Of a stretch of 7,777 nucleotides of DNA, positions 1-6,294 are shown piece by piece. This DNA is from Acidobacteriaceae bacterium (lineage in GTDB: Bacteria > Acidobacteriota > Vicinamibacteria > Vicinamibacterales > CAVVIG01). The notes under the pieces were generated by a model. It was not told where the DNA came from and did not search any database. It saw nothing but the letters and a program-made list of their open reading frames with translations. The stretch is from the NCBI GenBank assembly GCA_031274845.1, contig JAISPN010000161.1:1-7777 (forward strand), written 5' to 3'. Numbering within the stretch: the stretch's first letter is position 1; each line of letters begins with the position of its first letter. The translations under genes were made by a program, and so were the position numbers.

Positions 1-1961
1 GCAACAAGCTGCGCGGCAAGCTGAAGAATAACCGGCAGCATTGGTGGCTGTCGTGGATCACCAGCCGCGGGACGTATCAGGAAACCAAGTTCGACGAAGA
101 TGCCGATAGCGTGCTCGAGTACTACCGCGACAATGGGTATGTCCGCGCGCAACTCGGCGAGCCTGAGGTCGTGACCCTCTCGGACTCCGAGGACTTGAGG
201 ACACGGTGGGTGGAGTTGCGGATCCCGGTGACCGAGGGGAACCGCTACCGCGTCAACAGCTTCAACGTGGCCGGCAACAAGGTCGTCAGAACCGATGCGC
301 TCGTGCCGCTCTTCAAGGTGCAGAAGGGCGACTACTACAACCAGAAAGACATCCGCAAAGGCTTCGAGAAAGCCCGCGAAATTTACGGGTCCGGTGGCTA
401 CATGGAGTTCACCGGCTACCCCGACTACAAGTTCAGCGACGATCCGAATCCGGCGCAGCCCGATGTGCCAGCGGCGCTTGCCGCCGTCGTTGAGACGCCT
501 GCGATGAAGGCGCCGCCGACGGTCGATGTCACGCTGCAAATTCAGGAAGGACAGCAGTATCGGATCAACCGGATCACGTTTACGGGGAACACGACGACGC
601 GCGACAGCGTGGTGCGCCGCGAACTGCGTCTGTACGAAGACGATGTGTTCGACACCGAACGCCTGAAGTACAGCATCCGGCGTCTCAATCAGCTGGGCTA
701 TTTCAAGCCGCTCGAAGGGCCCGGCAAGGACGTCAGCATCGACAAGACGCCGAACATGGACGACAAGGTCGACGTCAAGATGAAGCTGGAAGAGCAGAAT
801 CGCAACCAGCTCACCTTCGGCGCCGGCGTGTCGCAGGTGGAAGGCATCTTCGGGCAGTTGGGATTCCAGACCTCGAATTTCCTTGGCCGCGGTGAAAGCT
901 TGAACCTGTCGTTGCAAGGCGGATCGCAGGCGAAGAACTACACGCTCGCCTTTACCGAGCCGTTCCTCTTCGATCGCAACATCACCGGCGGCGCCAATTT
1001 GTTCCGCAGCGACCTCCGCTATATCAGCGCGTATACGCAGCAGTCCACCGGCGGCGCACTCACCTTCGGTGTGCCGATCGGGCGCGGCTTCATGCGGATG
1101 TTCACGAATTACAGCTACGAGCAGGTGCAGGTCACGGATATCAATCCGCTCTATACCGACCCGAGCGCGCTGCAACGCAATCCATTTCTCGCTGACGCGT
1201 TGCTGCTCGGGCAAGGCGGACAACGCATCATCAGCAAGATCACGCCGAGCTTTGTGTACAACTCGGTGGACCAGCCGATTTTCCCGACCACCGGCAAGCG
1301 CTTGTCGCTCAGCATGGACTACGCCGGCCTGGGAGGGAACACGAAGTTCCTTCAGCCCTCGATTGAAAGCGCCGTGTTCCTGAAGGAGAACGCGCACATG
1401 TCGCTTGGCCTCCACGGCCAGGTGCAGTACGTGCGGGACTTGATCGACACGCCGCTGCCGATTTTCCAACGGCTGTATCTCGGTGGTGAGTACAGCGTCC
1501 GTGGGTTCGAGTTGCGCTCGATTGGCCCCTCGGACCCGGTCACCGGTATCGTCCTCGGCGGCAATAAGAGCTTGTTGTTCAACATCGAGCAGAGCTTCAC
1601 GATTGCCAGTCCGGTGCGCCTGATTCTGTTCTACGACGCCGGAGAGGTGCGTGACGTCGGCCAGCGGTTCTCGATGAAAGAAAACATCGTCAGCCAGGTC
1701 GTCGATTCGACGCCGCGGCTCCTCGACCCGAACGCGCTCGGCGGCTTTGTCGATCCGAATCCGGTCGTCACTGAAATTACCGGCGTGCGCAGCGCGTTCA
1801 AGACCTCGACGGGAGCTGAAATCCGGTTCTTCATGCCGGTCTTGAACGTCCCGTTCCGGCTGATCTTCGCCTACAACCCACAACGTGGCGGTGTGCTCGA
1901 TAGCAACTTCCAACAGCAGTCGGCGTTCCAGTTCAGGTTCGCCGTCGGCACGACCTTCTGA
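1..1961 (+). CDS. bamA: Outer membrane protein assembly factor BamA (5' end outside window)
   Basis: BamA is the beta-barrel core of the BAM complex, which folds and inserts outer-membrane proteins. The frame is open from base 3, so the gene starts upstream; 652 residues are visible. Residues 1 to about 50 are the end of a POTRA domain (YYRDNGY motif). POTRA4 follows (about 68-172), then POTRA5 (about 173-264, with EGQQYRINRITFTGN and LNQLGYF). The barrel runs from about 265 to the end. It contains the conserved VRGF motif of loop 6 (nt 1497-1508) and ends in a C-terminal Phe (FAVGTTF), the usual beta-signal for insertion. POTRA4 carries an unusual Pro/Ala-rich insert (nt 435-518). The next gene, a Skp-type chaperone, starts 12 bp downstream, the classic bamA-skp order. 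A TamA or other Omp85 protein is less likely because of this neighbour and the multiple POTRAs. The frame is intact. Confidence 0.96.
   Translation, partial: NKLRGKLKNNRQHWWLSWITSRGTYQETKFDEDADSVLEYYRDNGYVRAQLGEPEVVTLSDSEDLRTRWVELRIPVTEGNRYRVNSFNVAGNKVVRTDALVPLFKVQKGDYYNQKDIRKGFEKAREIYGSGGYMEFTGYPDYKFSDDPNPAQPDVPAALAAVVETPAMKAPPTVDVTLQIQEGQQYRINRITFTGNTTTRDSVVRRELRLYEDDVFDTERLKYSIRRLNQLGYFKPLEGPGKDVSIDKTPNMDDKVDVKMKLEEQNRNQLTFGAGVSQVEGIFGQLGFQTSNFLGRGESLNLSLQGGSQAKNYTLAFTEPFLFDRNITGGANLFRSDLRYISAYTQQSTGGALTFGVPIGRGFMRMFTNYSYEQVQVTDINPLYTDPSALQRNPFLADALLLGQGGQRIISKITPSFVYNSVDQPIFPTTGKRLSLSMDYAGLGGNTKFLQPSIESAVFLKENAHMSLGLHGQVQYVRDLIDTPLPIFQRLYLGGEYSVRGFELRSIGPSDPVTGIVLGGNKSLLFNIEQSFTIASPVRLILFYDAGEVRDVGQRFSMKENIVSQVVDSTPRLLDPNALGGFVDPNPVVTEITGVRSAFKTSTGAEIRFFMPVLNVPFRLIFAYNPQRGGVLDSNFQQQSAFQFRFAVGTTF
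435..518 (+). other. Pro/Ala-rich insert within BamA POTRA4
   Basis: About 28 codons between the last POTRA4 helix (GYPDYKFS) and its closing beta-strand (VDVTLQIQEG) are rich in Pro, Ala, Asp and Glu and look unstructured. In E. coli BamA, as I recall it, this connection is much shorter, so roughly 25 residues seem to be inserted. It would project into the periplasm. Its role is unknown. Confidence 0.5.
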
Positions 1962-1966
1962 TAGGA
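1962..1966 (+). promoter_or_regulatory. Ribosome binding site of the skp/ompH gene
   Basis: TAGGA lies directly after the bamA stop and 7 bases before the ATG at 1974. It supports this start and suggests the gene is translated from the same mRNA as bamA. Confidence 0.6.
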
Positions 1967-1973
1967 TTTCACG

Positions 1974-2576
1974 ATGAGATTTATTGCGATAACTGCGGTG
2001 TGTACGCTGACGCTCGGCGTGGCGCCCTTGTTTGCCCAGACCCCGGCCGCTCAACCTCCCGCTGCAGCGGCTCCGCAGGGAGTGCCCACTCAAGCCCCAT
2101 TTCCTGCTGGCGCGAAGGTGGGTTTCGTCAATCTTCAGTACATCGCCTCGGCCACGGCGGACGGCAGGGCCGCGACCGCCAAGGTCAACGCGCTGGCGCA
2201 GAAGAAGCAGCAGGAAGGCGCCGACAAGGCCAAGAAGCTGCAAGACAATCAGCAGAAGCTTCAAACGACGGGCGGCGTCATGAGCGATGCGGCGCGCACG
2301 CAACTCGAGAAAGAGGTCGAGCGGCAGCAGGTCGAAGGGCAGCGCTTCGAACAGGATGCGCAGTCCGAGTTGAACGAACTCCAGCAGCAGCTCCAGCAGG
2401 AATTTCAGGCGAAGCTGATGCCGATTCTCGTCGACCTGGCGAAAGAAAAGGGATTGCAGGCGCTCTTTAGCGGTGGCGACTCCGGCATCATCTGGATCGA
2501 GCCGGGCATCGATCTCACGCCAGAAGCGGTTAAGCGCATGGACGCCGCCAAGGCTCCGGCCGCTGCACAGAAATAA
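1974..2576 (+). CDS. skp: Periplasmic chaperone Skp/OmpH family
   Basis: Skp-family proteins are periplasmic trimers that hold unfolded outer-membrane proteins in a coiled-coil cavity and hand them to BAM. The 200-residue product has a Sec signal peptide (residues 1-21, probable cut after PLFA) and then a Pro/Ala-rich stretch to about residue 47. The family N-terminal strand follows (KVGFVNLQYIA, about 48-58). A long Gln/Glu/Lys-rich coiled coil spans about 65-155. The C-terminal part has GIIWIEPGIDLTPEAVKRMD, matching the end of OmpH proteins, where a hydrophobic strand is followed by DLT. Length is slightly above E. coli Skp (about 160), mainly because of the linker and an Ala-rich tail. 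It lies 12 bp after bamA and probably shares its transcript. The stop codon sits inside the first copy of a 15-bp tandem repeat. Confidence 0.93.
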   Translation: MRFIAITAVCTLTLGVAPLFAQTPAAQPPAAAAPQGVPTQAPFPAGAKVGFVNLQYIASATADGRAATAKVNALAQKKQQEGADKAKKLQDNQQKLQTTGGVMSDAARTQLEKEVERQQVEGQRFEQDAQSELNELQQQLQQEFQAKLMPILVDLAKEKGLQALFSGGDSGIIWIEPGIDLTPEAVKRMDAAKAPAAAQK

Positions 2577-2595
2577 CGCGGCACAGAAATAACGC
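2565..2595 (+). repeat. Tandem 15-bp direct repeat across the skp stop codon
   Basis: GCACAGAAATAACGC occurs at 2565-2579 and again at 2581-2595, a 16-bp period with one spacer base. The first copy holds the last codons and TAA stop of skp; the second is noncoding. It looks like a small local duplication. Translation is unaffected because the stop is in the first copy. Confidence 0.85.
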
Positions 2596-2631
2596 TGTTC
2601 GCGTCGTTTGACGGCAACAACGAAAGACAAA

Positions 2632-2666
2632 ACACGAAGGGCGCGCCAAAAGCGCGCCCTTCGTGT
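2632..2666. terminator. Strong hairpin terminator between convergent genes
   Basis: A perfect 15-bp inverted repeat (2632-2646 paired with 2652-2666) encloses a 5-base loop, CAAAA. The stem is GC-rich at the loop end. On the minus strand it is followed by GTTTTGTCTTTCG, a T-rich tail, so it best fits a rho-independent terminator for the lipoprotein gene ending at 2691. On the plus strand the following bases (CTGTACGGG) lack a T-run, so stopping bamA-skp transcription there may be weaker. Its position between two convergent gene ends supports a shared bidirectional role. Confidence 0.85.
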
Positions 2667-2690
2667 CTGTACGGGTAAAGCGTGGTGCGG

Positions 2691-3143
2691 CTACTGGATG
2701 GTCTTGGGGTAGTCGACGCTGATTCTGTAATTGACCGTGTCGGTGAGTTGTCCGATGTCGTAGATTCTCACGCAAAACGATCCGGCCGCGGAGGCGGTGC
2801 CGTTGACGTTACTGCCGAGCGTCGCGCTATCGTTGGTGAGCGCGAGGGCACACCCCGTGCCGTTCCATGTCCCCAGCGCCAGTCCAACGATGATCGAAGA
2901 GCCATCGGCAGGGGTGGGGGCAAGCGCCGTGATTGTTGCGGAGATCGTGCCTGGGCCGACGATGGAGAAGTCGTACGTCTGGGCACCGTTAATGTTGAGC
3001 ACTCCGGTTGGGTTCGTGCTATCGGAATCGCCGAGTGGAAACAGGTCGGTGCCCGTGTTGTAGGTGGGCGTTGGCGTTGAAGGCGAACCTCCACACGCGG
3101 CGGTGAATGCGATGAGAGCGGTGAGGATGGCGAGTTGACGCAT
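2691..3143 (-). CDS. Small secreted lipoprotein with a PPC-like beta-sandwich domain
   Basis: I do not recognise a named family. The 150-residue product begins with a lipoprotein signal peptide: MRQ, a hydrophobic stretch, then FTAAC with Cys17 as the likely lipidated residue, followed by GGSPSTPTPT, a flexible Ser/Thr/Pro linker. The rest (about residues 45-146) is rich in Gly, Thr and Ser in alternating beta pattern. Features such as TYDFSIVGPGTISATITAL, GSFCVRIYDIG and a terminal YRISVDYP resemble bacterial pre-peptidase C-terminal (PPC) domains. Two Cys (in GTGCAL and SFCVR) could form a disulfide. The start has an AAAGGAG ribosome site (3147-3153). It is transcribed away from fabZ-lpxA and toward the shared terminator, so it interrupts an otherwise co-directional envelope cluster. 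The role is unknown; surface or periplasmic location is inferred from the signal. Confidence 0.8.
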   Translation of the reverse strand: MRQLAILTALIAFTAACGGSPSTPTPTYNTGTDLFPLGDSDSTNPTGVLNINGAQTYDFSIVGPGTISATITALAPTPADGSSIIVGLALGTWNGTGCALALTNDSATLGSNVNGTASAAGSFCVRIYDIGQLTDTVNYRISVDYPKTIQ

Positions 3144-3146
3144 AAA

Positions 3147-3153
3147 CTCCTTT
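3147..3153 (-). promoter_or_regulatory. Ribosome binding site of the lipoprotein gene
   Basis: Minus-strand AAAGGAG lies 3 bases before the ATG at 3143. The match is strong though the spacing is short. It supports the chosen start, which also places the lipoprotein signal peptide at the N-terminus. Confidence 0.65.
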
Positions 3154-3167
3154 GCTTAAGCTTCCCT

Positions 3168-3173
3168 ATTATG
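3168..3173 (-). promoter_or_regulatory. Candidate -10 element of the lipoprotein gene
   Basis: Minus-strand CATAAT matches TATAAT at five of six positions and would give a leader of about 15-20 bases containing the ribosome site. I see no convincing -35. A -35 at normal spacing would fall on about 3191-3196, touching the divergent fabZ-lpxA -10 element. Confidence 0.35.
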
Positions 3174-3192
3174 TAGGACGTTGCACCCCTTC

Positions 3193-3201
3193 TGATAGAC
3201 T
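3193..3201 (+). promoter_or_regulatory. Candidate extended -10 promoter of fabZ-lpxA, probably leaderless
   Basis: TGATAGACT fits an extended -10 (TG, one base, then TAGACT). Transcription would begin at about 3207-3210, at or just before the GTG start at 3210. No Shine-Dalgarno precedes that GTG. An in-frame TGA at 3201-3203 rules out any earlier start. No -35 is evident. Confidence 0.4.
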
Positions 3202-3209
3202 GAACCACC

Positions 3210-4469
3210 GTGTTTACGAACATCTCACAGGCACTGGAACGCCAGTGTCACCGCTATCCGTCTCTCCTGGTCGACGCGATTACCGAGCACGAACCTGGCA
3301 AGCGATTGGTCGCCATCAAGAACGTCACGGTGAGCGAGGAGTTCTTTCAGGGGCATTTTCCCGGTTCGCCGCTGATGCCCGGCGTCCTGATGCTCGAGTC
3401 GCTCTCGCAAAGCGCCGCGATTCTGCTGTTACAGCGGGAGGAGATGCCCGCCAACGCGCACGTGTTTTTACGCGGCGTCAACGACGCAAAATTTCGTAAG
3501 CAAGTGGTGCCGGGAGATCGGCTTCAGCTTGAGATTGCGGTCGGGCCGACCCGTTCGTCGCTGGCCCGCGCGCGGGCGACGGCGTTTGTCGAAGGCCAGG
3601 TCGTTGCCGAATGCGAGCTGGTGCTGGCGATCACGGCCGCGCACCGCGAGATCCATCCGACCGCTATCATTCACCCGACGGCGGACATCGGCGCCGGCAC
3701 GCGGATCGGGCCGCACGCCACGATCGGCGCGCACGTCCGGATCGGTCCCAACTGCCGCATCGGCGCGAACGCCGTCGTCGAAGGACCGACCGAGATTGGC
3801 GAGCACACCGAGATCTATCCGTTTGCGTCGATTGGCCTCGCTCCGCAGGATCTGAAGTTTCGCGGCGAGGAGACGAAGCTCCAGATCGGATCGCACAACA
3901 TCTTCCGCGAGTTCGTCACCATCCACCGCGGCACGGCGGGCGGCGGCGGCGTGACGTCGATTGGCGATCACAACCTGATCATGGCCTACGTGCACATCGC
4001 GCACGATTGCCGCGTCGGCAACCACACGATCTTCGGCAACATGGCGACGCTTGGCGGGCACGTCACGGTCGAGGATTACGCGAACGTCAGCGCGGGATCG
4101 GGCGTGCATCAGTTCTGCCGCGTGGGGTGCCATGCGTTTATCGGCGGCTACTCGGTGATCACGAAAGACGCGCTGCCGTTTGCGCGCACCGTCGGCAGCC
4201 GTCCGGCACGCATTTTCGGCTTGAACGACGTCACGCGGCTCAAGCGGCGCGGTGTGCCCGCCGACGCCGTGACGAAACTCAAACACGCCTTCCGGTATCT
4301 GCTGCAATCGAAGCTCAATACGTCGAGCGCGCTCCGTCAGATTGAACGCGATCGCAGTCTCTCGTGTCCCGAAGTCCAGCTCGTCGTCGATTTCATCCGC
4401 ACCTCGCAGCGTGGGGTCATCCTGCGCCGGGCGACGCGCCGGACTGAAGAAATCCTCGCCGACGAATAA
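3210..4469 (+). CDS. fabZ-lpxA: FabZ-LpxA fusion: 3-hydroxyacyl-ACP dehydratase and UDP-GlcNAc acyltransferase
   Basis: One 419-residue cytoplasmic protein joins two enzymes normally made separately. Residues 1-141 are a FabZ hotdog domain: GHFPGSPLMPGVLMLESLSQ holds catalytic His49 and Glu63, at the spacing of E. coli His54 and Glu68. FabZ dehydrates 3-hydroxyacyl-ACP in fatty acid synthesis. Residues about 147-419 are LpxA, which moves a 3-hydroxyacyl chain onto UDP-GlcNAc, the first lipid A step. Its hexapeptide-repeat left-handed helix includes IHPTAIIHPTA, QDLKF, VTIHRGT, HIAHDC and VHQFC. Aligned by eye to E. coli LpxA, His265 is catalytic His125, Asp214 is Asp74, His300 is His160, and Gly313 is Gly173, which influences acyl-chain length there. 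The C-terminal helical part has LKRRG. Almost no linker separates the halves. GTG is the start because an in-frame TGA lies 6 bases upstream. Both halves compete for or share the same 3-hydroxyacyl-ACP. lpxI follows after 25 bp. Confidence 0.95.
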   Translation: MFTNISQALERQCHRYPSLLVDAITEHEPGKRLVAIKNVTVSEEFFQGHFPGSPLMPGVLMLESLSQSAAILLLQREEMPANAHVFLRGVNDAKFRKQVVPGDRLQLEIAVGPTRSSLARARATAFVEGQVVAECELVLAITAAHREIHPTAIIHPTADIGAGTRIGPHATIGAHVRIGPNCRIGANAVVEGPTEIGEHTEIYPFASIGLAPQDLKFRGEETKLQIGSHNIFREFVTIHRGTAGGGGVTSIGDHNLIMAYVHIAHDCRVGNHTIFGNMATLGGHVTVEDYANVSAGSGVHQFCRVGCHAFIGGYSVITKDALPFARTVGSRPARIFGLNDVTRLKRRGVPADAVTKLKHAFRYLLQSKLNTSSALRQIERDRSLSCPEVQLVVDFIRTSQRGVILRRATRRTEEILADE

Positions 4470-4483
4470 CGGACGGGGCCGGG

Positions 4484-4488
4484 AAGGA
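4484..4488 (+). promoter_or_regulatory. Ribosome binding site that sets the lpxI start
   Basis: AAGGA lies 6 bases before GTG 4495. This site and the immediate GLIAGNGRFP motif favour GTG 4495 over an in-frame ATG at 4342 that would overlap the end of lpxA. Confidence 0.65.
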
Positions 4489-4494
4489 CGCCGC

Positions 4495-5316
4495 GTGCAC
4501 GTAGGTCTGATTGCGGGGAACGGCAGGTTCCCGTTTCTGGTGCTCGAGGCCGCAAAGCGCGCCGGTCATCAAGTGACGGTGATTGCGCTCAAGGAAGAAG
4601 CCTTTCCTGAACTTGAGAACGACGCCGCGCGCCCACCGGCCGCCACGCTGCACCGCATCTCGCTTGGACAGCTGGGCAAGTGGGTGGGAGTGCTCAAACG
4701 CGCGGGCGTCACGCATGCGGTGATGGCCGGTCAGGTCAAGCACACGAAGCTCTTCGCGGACATCGTTCCAGACCTGACGGCGCTCGGCCTGCTGATGCGC
4801 CTCAAAGCCAAAAATACCGACGCCATCATTGCCGGCGTCGTTGACGTGCTGCGCGAGCACGGCATCGAGATGATTGACTCGACCGCGCTCTTGCAGCCGC
4901 TCCTTGCCAAGCCGGGCGTCCTGACGCGACGCGCGCCAGACGAGGGCGAAGCCGCTGACTTTGCGTTCGGGTACCGAGTTGCGGATACCATAGCCGGCAT
5001 GGACGTCGGACAGACGATCGTGGTCAAGTCGAACGCGGTCGTCGCGGTCGAAGCGATGGAAGGCACCGACGACACGATCGCGCGTGCCGGTCAGCTCGCT
5101 GGGGCCGGCACCCGCATCGTCAAAGTCGCCAAGCCGAAGCAGGATATGCGCTTCGATGTGCCCGTGGTCGGCGTGGCCACCATCCGTGCCATGATAGCCG
5201 CCGGCGCCACGGCGCTGACCGTGGATGCCGGGAAGACGCTGATGATCGATGGGGATGCGATCGTCGATGCGGCAAACGCGGCGAACATCTGCATTATTGG
5301 ACGGCAAGTCATATGA
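4495..5316 (+). CDS. lpxI: UDP-2,3-diacylglucosamine diphosphatase LpxI
   Basis: LpxI (formerly DUF1009) hydrolyses UDP-2,3-diacylglucosamine to lipid X and UMP, the fourth lipid A step, in bacteria that lack LpxH. From the GTG start the product is 273 residues, close to the length I recall for characterised LpxI proteins. The N-terminal motif is GLIAGNGRFPFLVLEAA (residues 4-20). Other family-like segments are VMAGQVKHTKLF (about 76-87), KSNAVVAVEAMEGTDDTI (178-195), KQDMRFDVPVVG (215-226), which carries the conserved Asp/Arg residues of the C-terminal domain, and the end ALTVDAGKTLMID. It lies 25 bp after fabZ-lpxA and overlaps the oxidoreductase by ATGA, so the three form one operon. No signal peptide or membrane segment is seen, as expected for a cytoplasmic or membrane-peripheral enzyme. 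LpxH, a metallophosphoesterase, is excluded by the absence of its metal motifs. Confidence 0.93.
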   Translation: MHVGLIAGNGRFPFLVLEAAKRAGHQVTVIALKEEAFPELENDAARPPAATLHRISLGQLGKWVGVLKRAGVTHAVMAGQVKHTKLFADIVPDLTALGLLMRLKAKNTDAIIAGVVDVLREHGIEMIDSTALLQPLLAKPGVLTRRAPDEGEAADFAFGYRVADTIAGMDVGQTIVVKSNAVVAVEAMEGTDDTIARAGQLAGAGTRIVKVAKPKQDMRFDVPVVGVATIRAMIAAGATALTVDAGKTLMIDGDAIVDAANAANICIIGRQVI

Positions 5317-6248
5317 GCGATTCCTTTCGTGTTGCGGTTGTCGGCGTCGGGCATTTAGGCAAGCACCATGCGCGGATTCTGTCGTCGCTGCCAGGGGTCA
5401 CGCTGGTGGGCGTGGTCGACACCAATCGCGCGCGCGCTGACGAAATCGCGTCGGCGTACAAGACCCGCGCGCTGTATGCGAGCGGGGAACTGAACGGCTT
5501 GGCCGATGCCGTGACGATTGCGGTTCCGACCGAGTTGCACGCGGAGGTCGCGCTCCCGTTGCTCAACGCTGGCGTGTCGGTGCTGGTCGAGAAGCCGATG
5601 GCGCGCACACTGCAGGAAGCGGATGCGATGATTGCGGCCGCCGCGGCCTCCGGCGCTTTTCTTGCCGTCGGTCACACCGAGCGGTTCAATCCGGCGGTGC
5701 AGATGGCGGCCTCGCTGCTCTCCGATCCAAGGTTCATCGAAGTCCATCGGCTTGGCGCCTTTCCGGAGCGGAGCCTCGACATCGACGTCGTGCTCGATCT
5801 GATGATTCACGATATCGACGTCGTGCTCTCGATCGTGCGCGCCGAGGTTGATTCGATCGAAGCGGTGGGCGTTCCCGTGCTCACCCCGCGGATTGATATC
5901 GCCAACGTCCGGTTGCGCTTTGCCAACGGTTGTATTGCTAACCTCACGGCCAGCCGCATCAGCCGCGATCGTGTCCGGAAGATCCGGTTCTTTCAACCGG
6001 CCGGCTATCTCTCGATCGACTACGCGGCGCAGAAGCTTGAGGCGTGGCGCCTCGTCAAAGGCGCGGGGCCGATGCCGTCAATCGAGGGGGGGGAATTACC
6101 CGTGCCGAACGAAGAACCGCTCAAGCGCGAGCTTGGCGACTTCGTGCAGGCCGTGCGTAACACACGCGCGCCGCTGGTGGACGGCACGCAAGGACGTCGC
6201 GCGCTCGCGCTCGCCACTCGGATCGTGGAGAAGATGGCGCGATTGTAA
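5313..6248 (+). CDS. Gfo/Idh/MocA-family NAD(P)-dependent oxidoreductase, possibly a GnnA-like UDP-sugar 3-dehydrogenase
   Basis: The 311-residue protein has an N-terminal Rossmann fold (VAVVGVGHLGKHHAR, residues 7-21; acidic Asp36 at the end of strand 2, suggesting NAD preference). The family motif EKPM (Glu93-Lys94-Pro95) supplies the catalytic Lys. GHTERFNP is at 120-127, and DLMIHDID (162-169) carries the Asp162/His166 pair typical of the second domain. It overlaps lpxI by ATGA, so the two are translationally coupled. GnnA of Acidithiobacillus ferrooxidans, a member of this family encoded between lpxA and lpxB, oxidises UDP-GlcNAc at C3 so that GnnB can aminate it, giving amide-linked lipid A. 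The location makes that role plausible, but no GnnB aminotransferase is in the window, so substrate stays open. A run of eight G (6086-6093) lies in codons 258-260; the frame continues correctly past it. Confidence 0.85.
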   Translation: MSDSFRVAVVGVGHLGKHHARILSSLPGVTLVGVVDTNRARADEIASAYKTRALYASGELNGLADAVTIAVPTELHAEVALPLLNAGVSVLVEKPMARTLQEADAMIAAAAASGAFLAVGHTERFNPAVQMAASLLSDPRFIEVHRLGAFPERSLDIDVVLDLMIHDIDVVLSIVRAEVDSIEAVGVPVLTPRIDIANVRLRFANGCIANLTASRISRDRVRKIRFFQPAGYLSIDYAAQKLEAWRLVKGAGPMPSIEGGELPVPNEEPLKRELGDFVQAVRNTRAPLVDGTQGRRALALATRIVEKMARL

Positions 6249-6261
6249 TGGCGGCTCGCAT

Positions 6262-6281
6262 CGCGGCTCGGCCTCGCCGCG
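6262..6281 (+). other. Small GC hairpin between the two operons
   Basis: A 6-bp inverted repeat CGCGGC/GCCGCG (6262-6267 and 6276-6281) encloses 8 bases. It follows the oxidoreductase stop by 13 bases and lacks a T-run, so it is at best a weak or factor-assisted terminator, or a structural element. The octamer GCGGCTCG also occurs twice here (6251 and 6263). Confidence 0.3.
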
Positions 6282-6294
6282 CGGGCCGTAGACT

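Noticed and set aside
2682..3080. Plus-strand open frame across the lipoprotein gene
   Set aside because: It has no recognisable motif. The minus-strand gene has a lipoprotein signal, a strong ribosome site and a terminator placed correctly behind it.
3181..3186. TTGCAC as a -35 element for fabZ-lpxA
   Set aside because: It lies only 9 bases before the -10 candidate; normal spacing is about 17.
3660..4140. Repetitive hexapeptide pattern in the fabZ-lpxA gene as a possible DNA repeat array
   Set aside because: The periodicity is at protein level (LpxA left-handed helix); the DNA copies are divergent, so this is not a CRISPR or satellite repeat.
4342..4494. Upstream in-frame extension of lpxI to an ATG at 4342
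   Set aside because: It would overlap lpxA by 128 bases with a Ser/Arg-rich peptide that does not resemble LpxI. The GTG at 4495 has a well-placed AAGGA and begins directly with the family motif.
3468..5307. Long minus-strand open frames opposite fabZ-lpxA (3468-4307) and lpxI (4417-5307)
   Set aside because: Their translations are rich in Arg, His, Asp and Ala as expected for the antisense of GC-rich codons, and the plus-strand genes have clear family motifs along their whole length.
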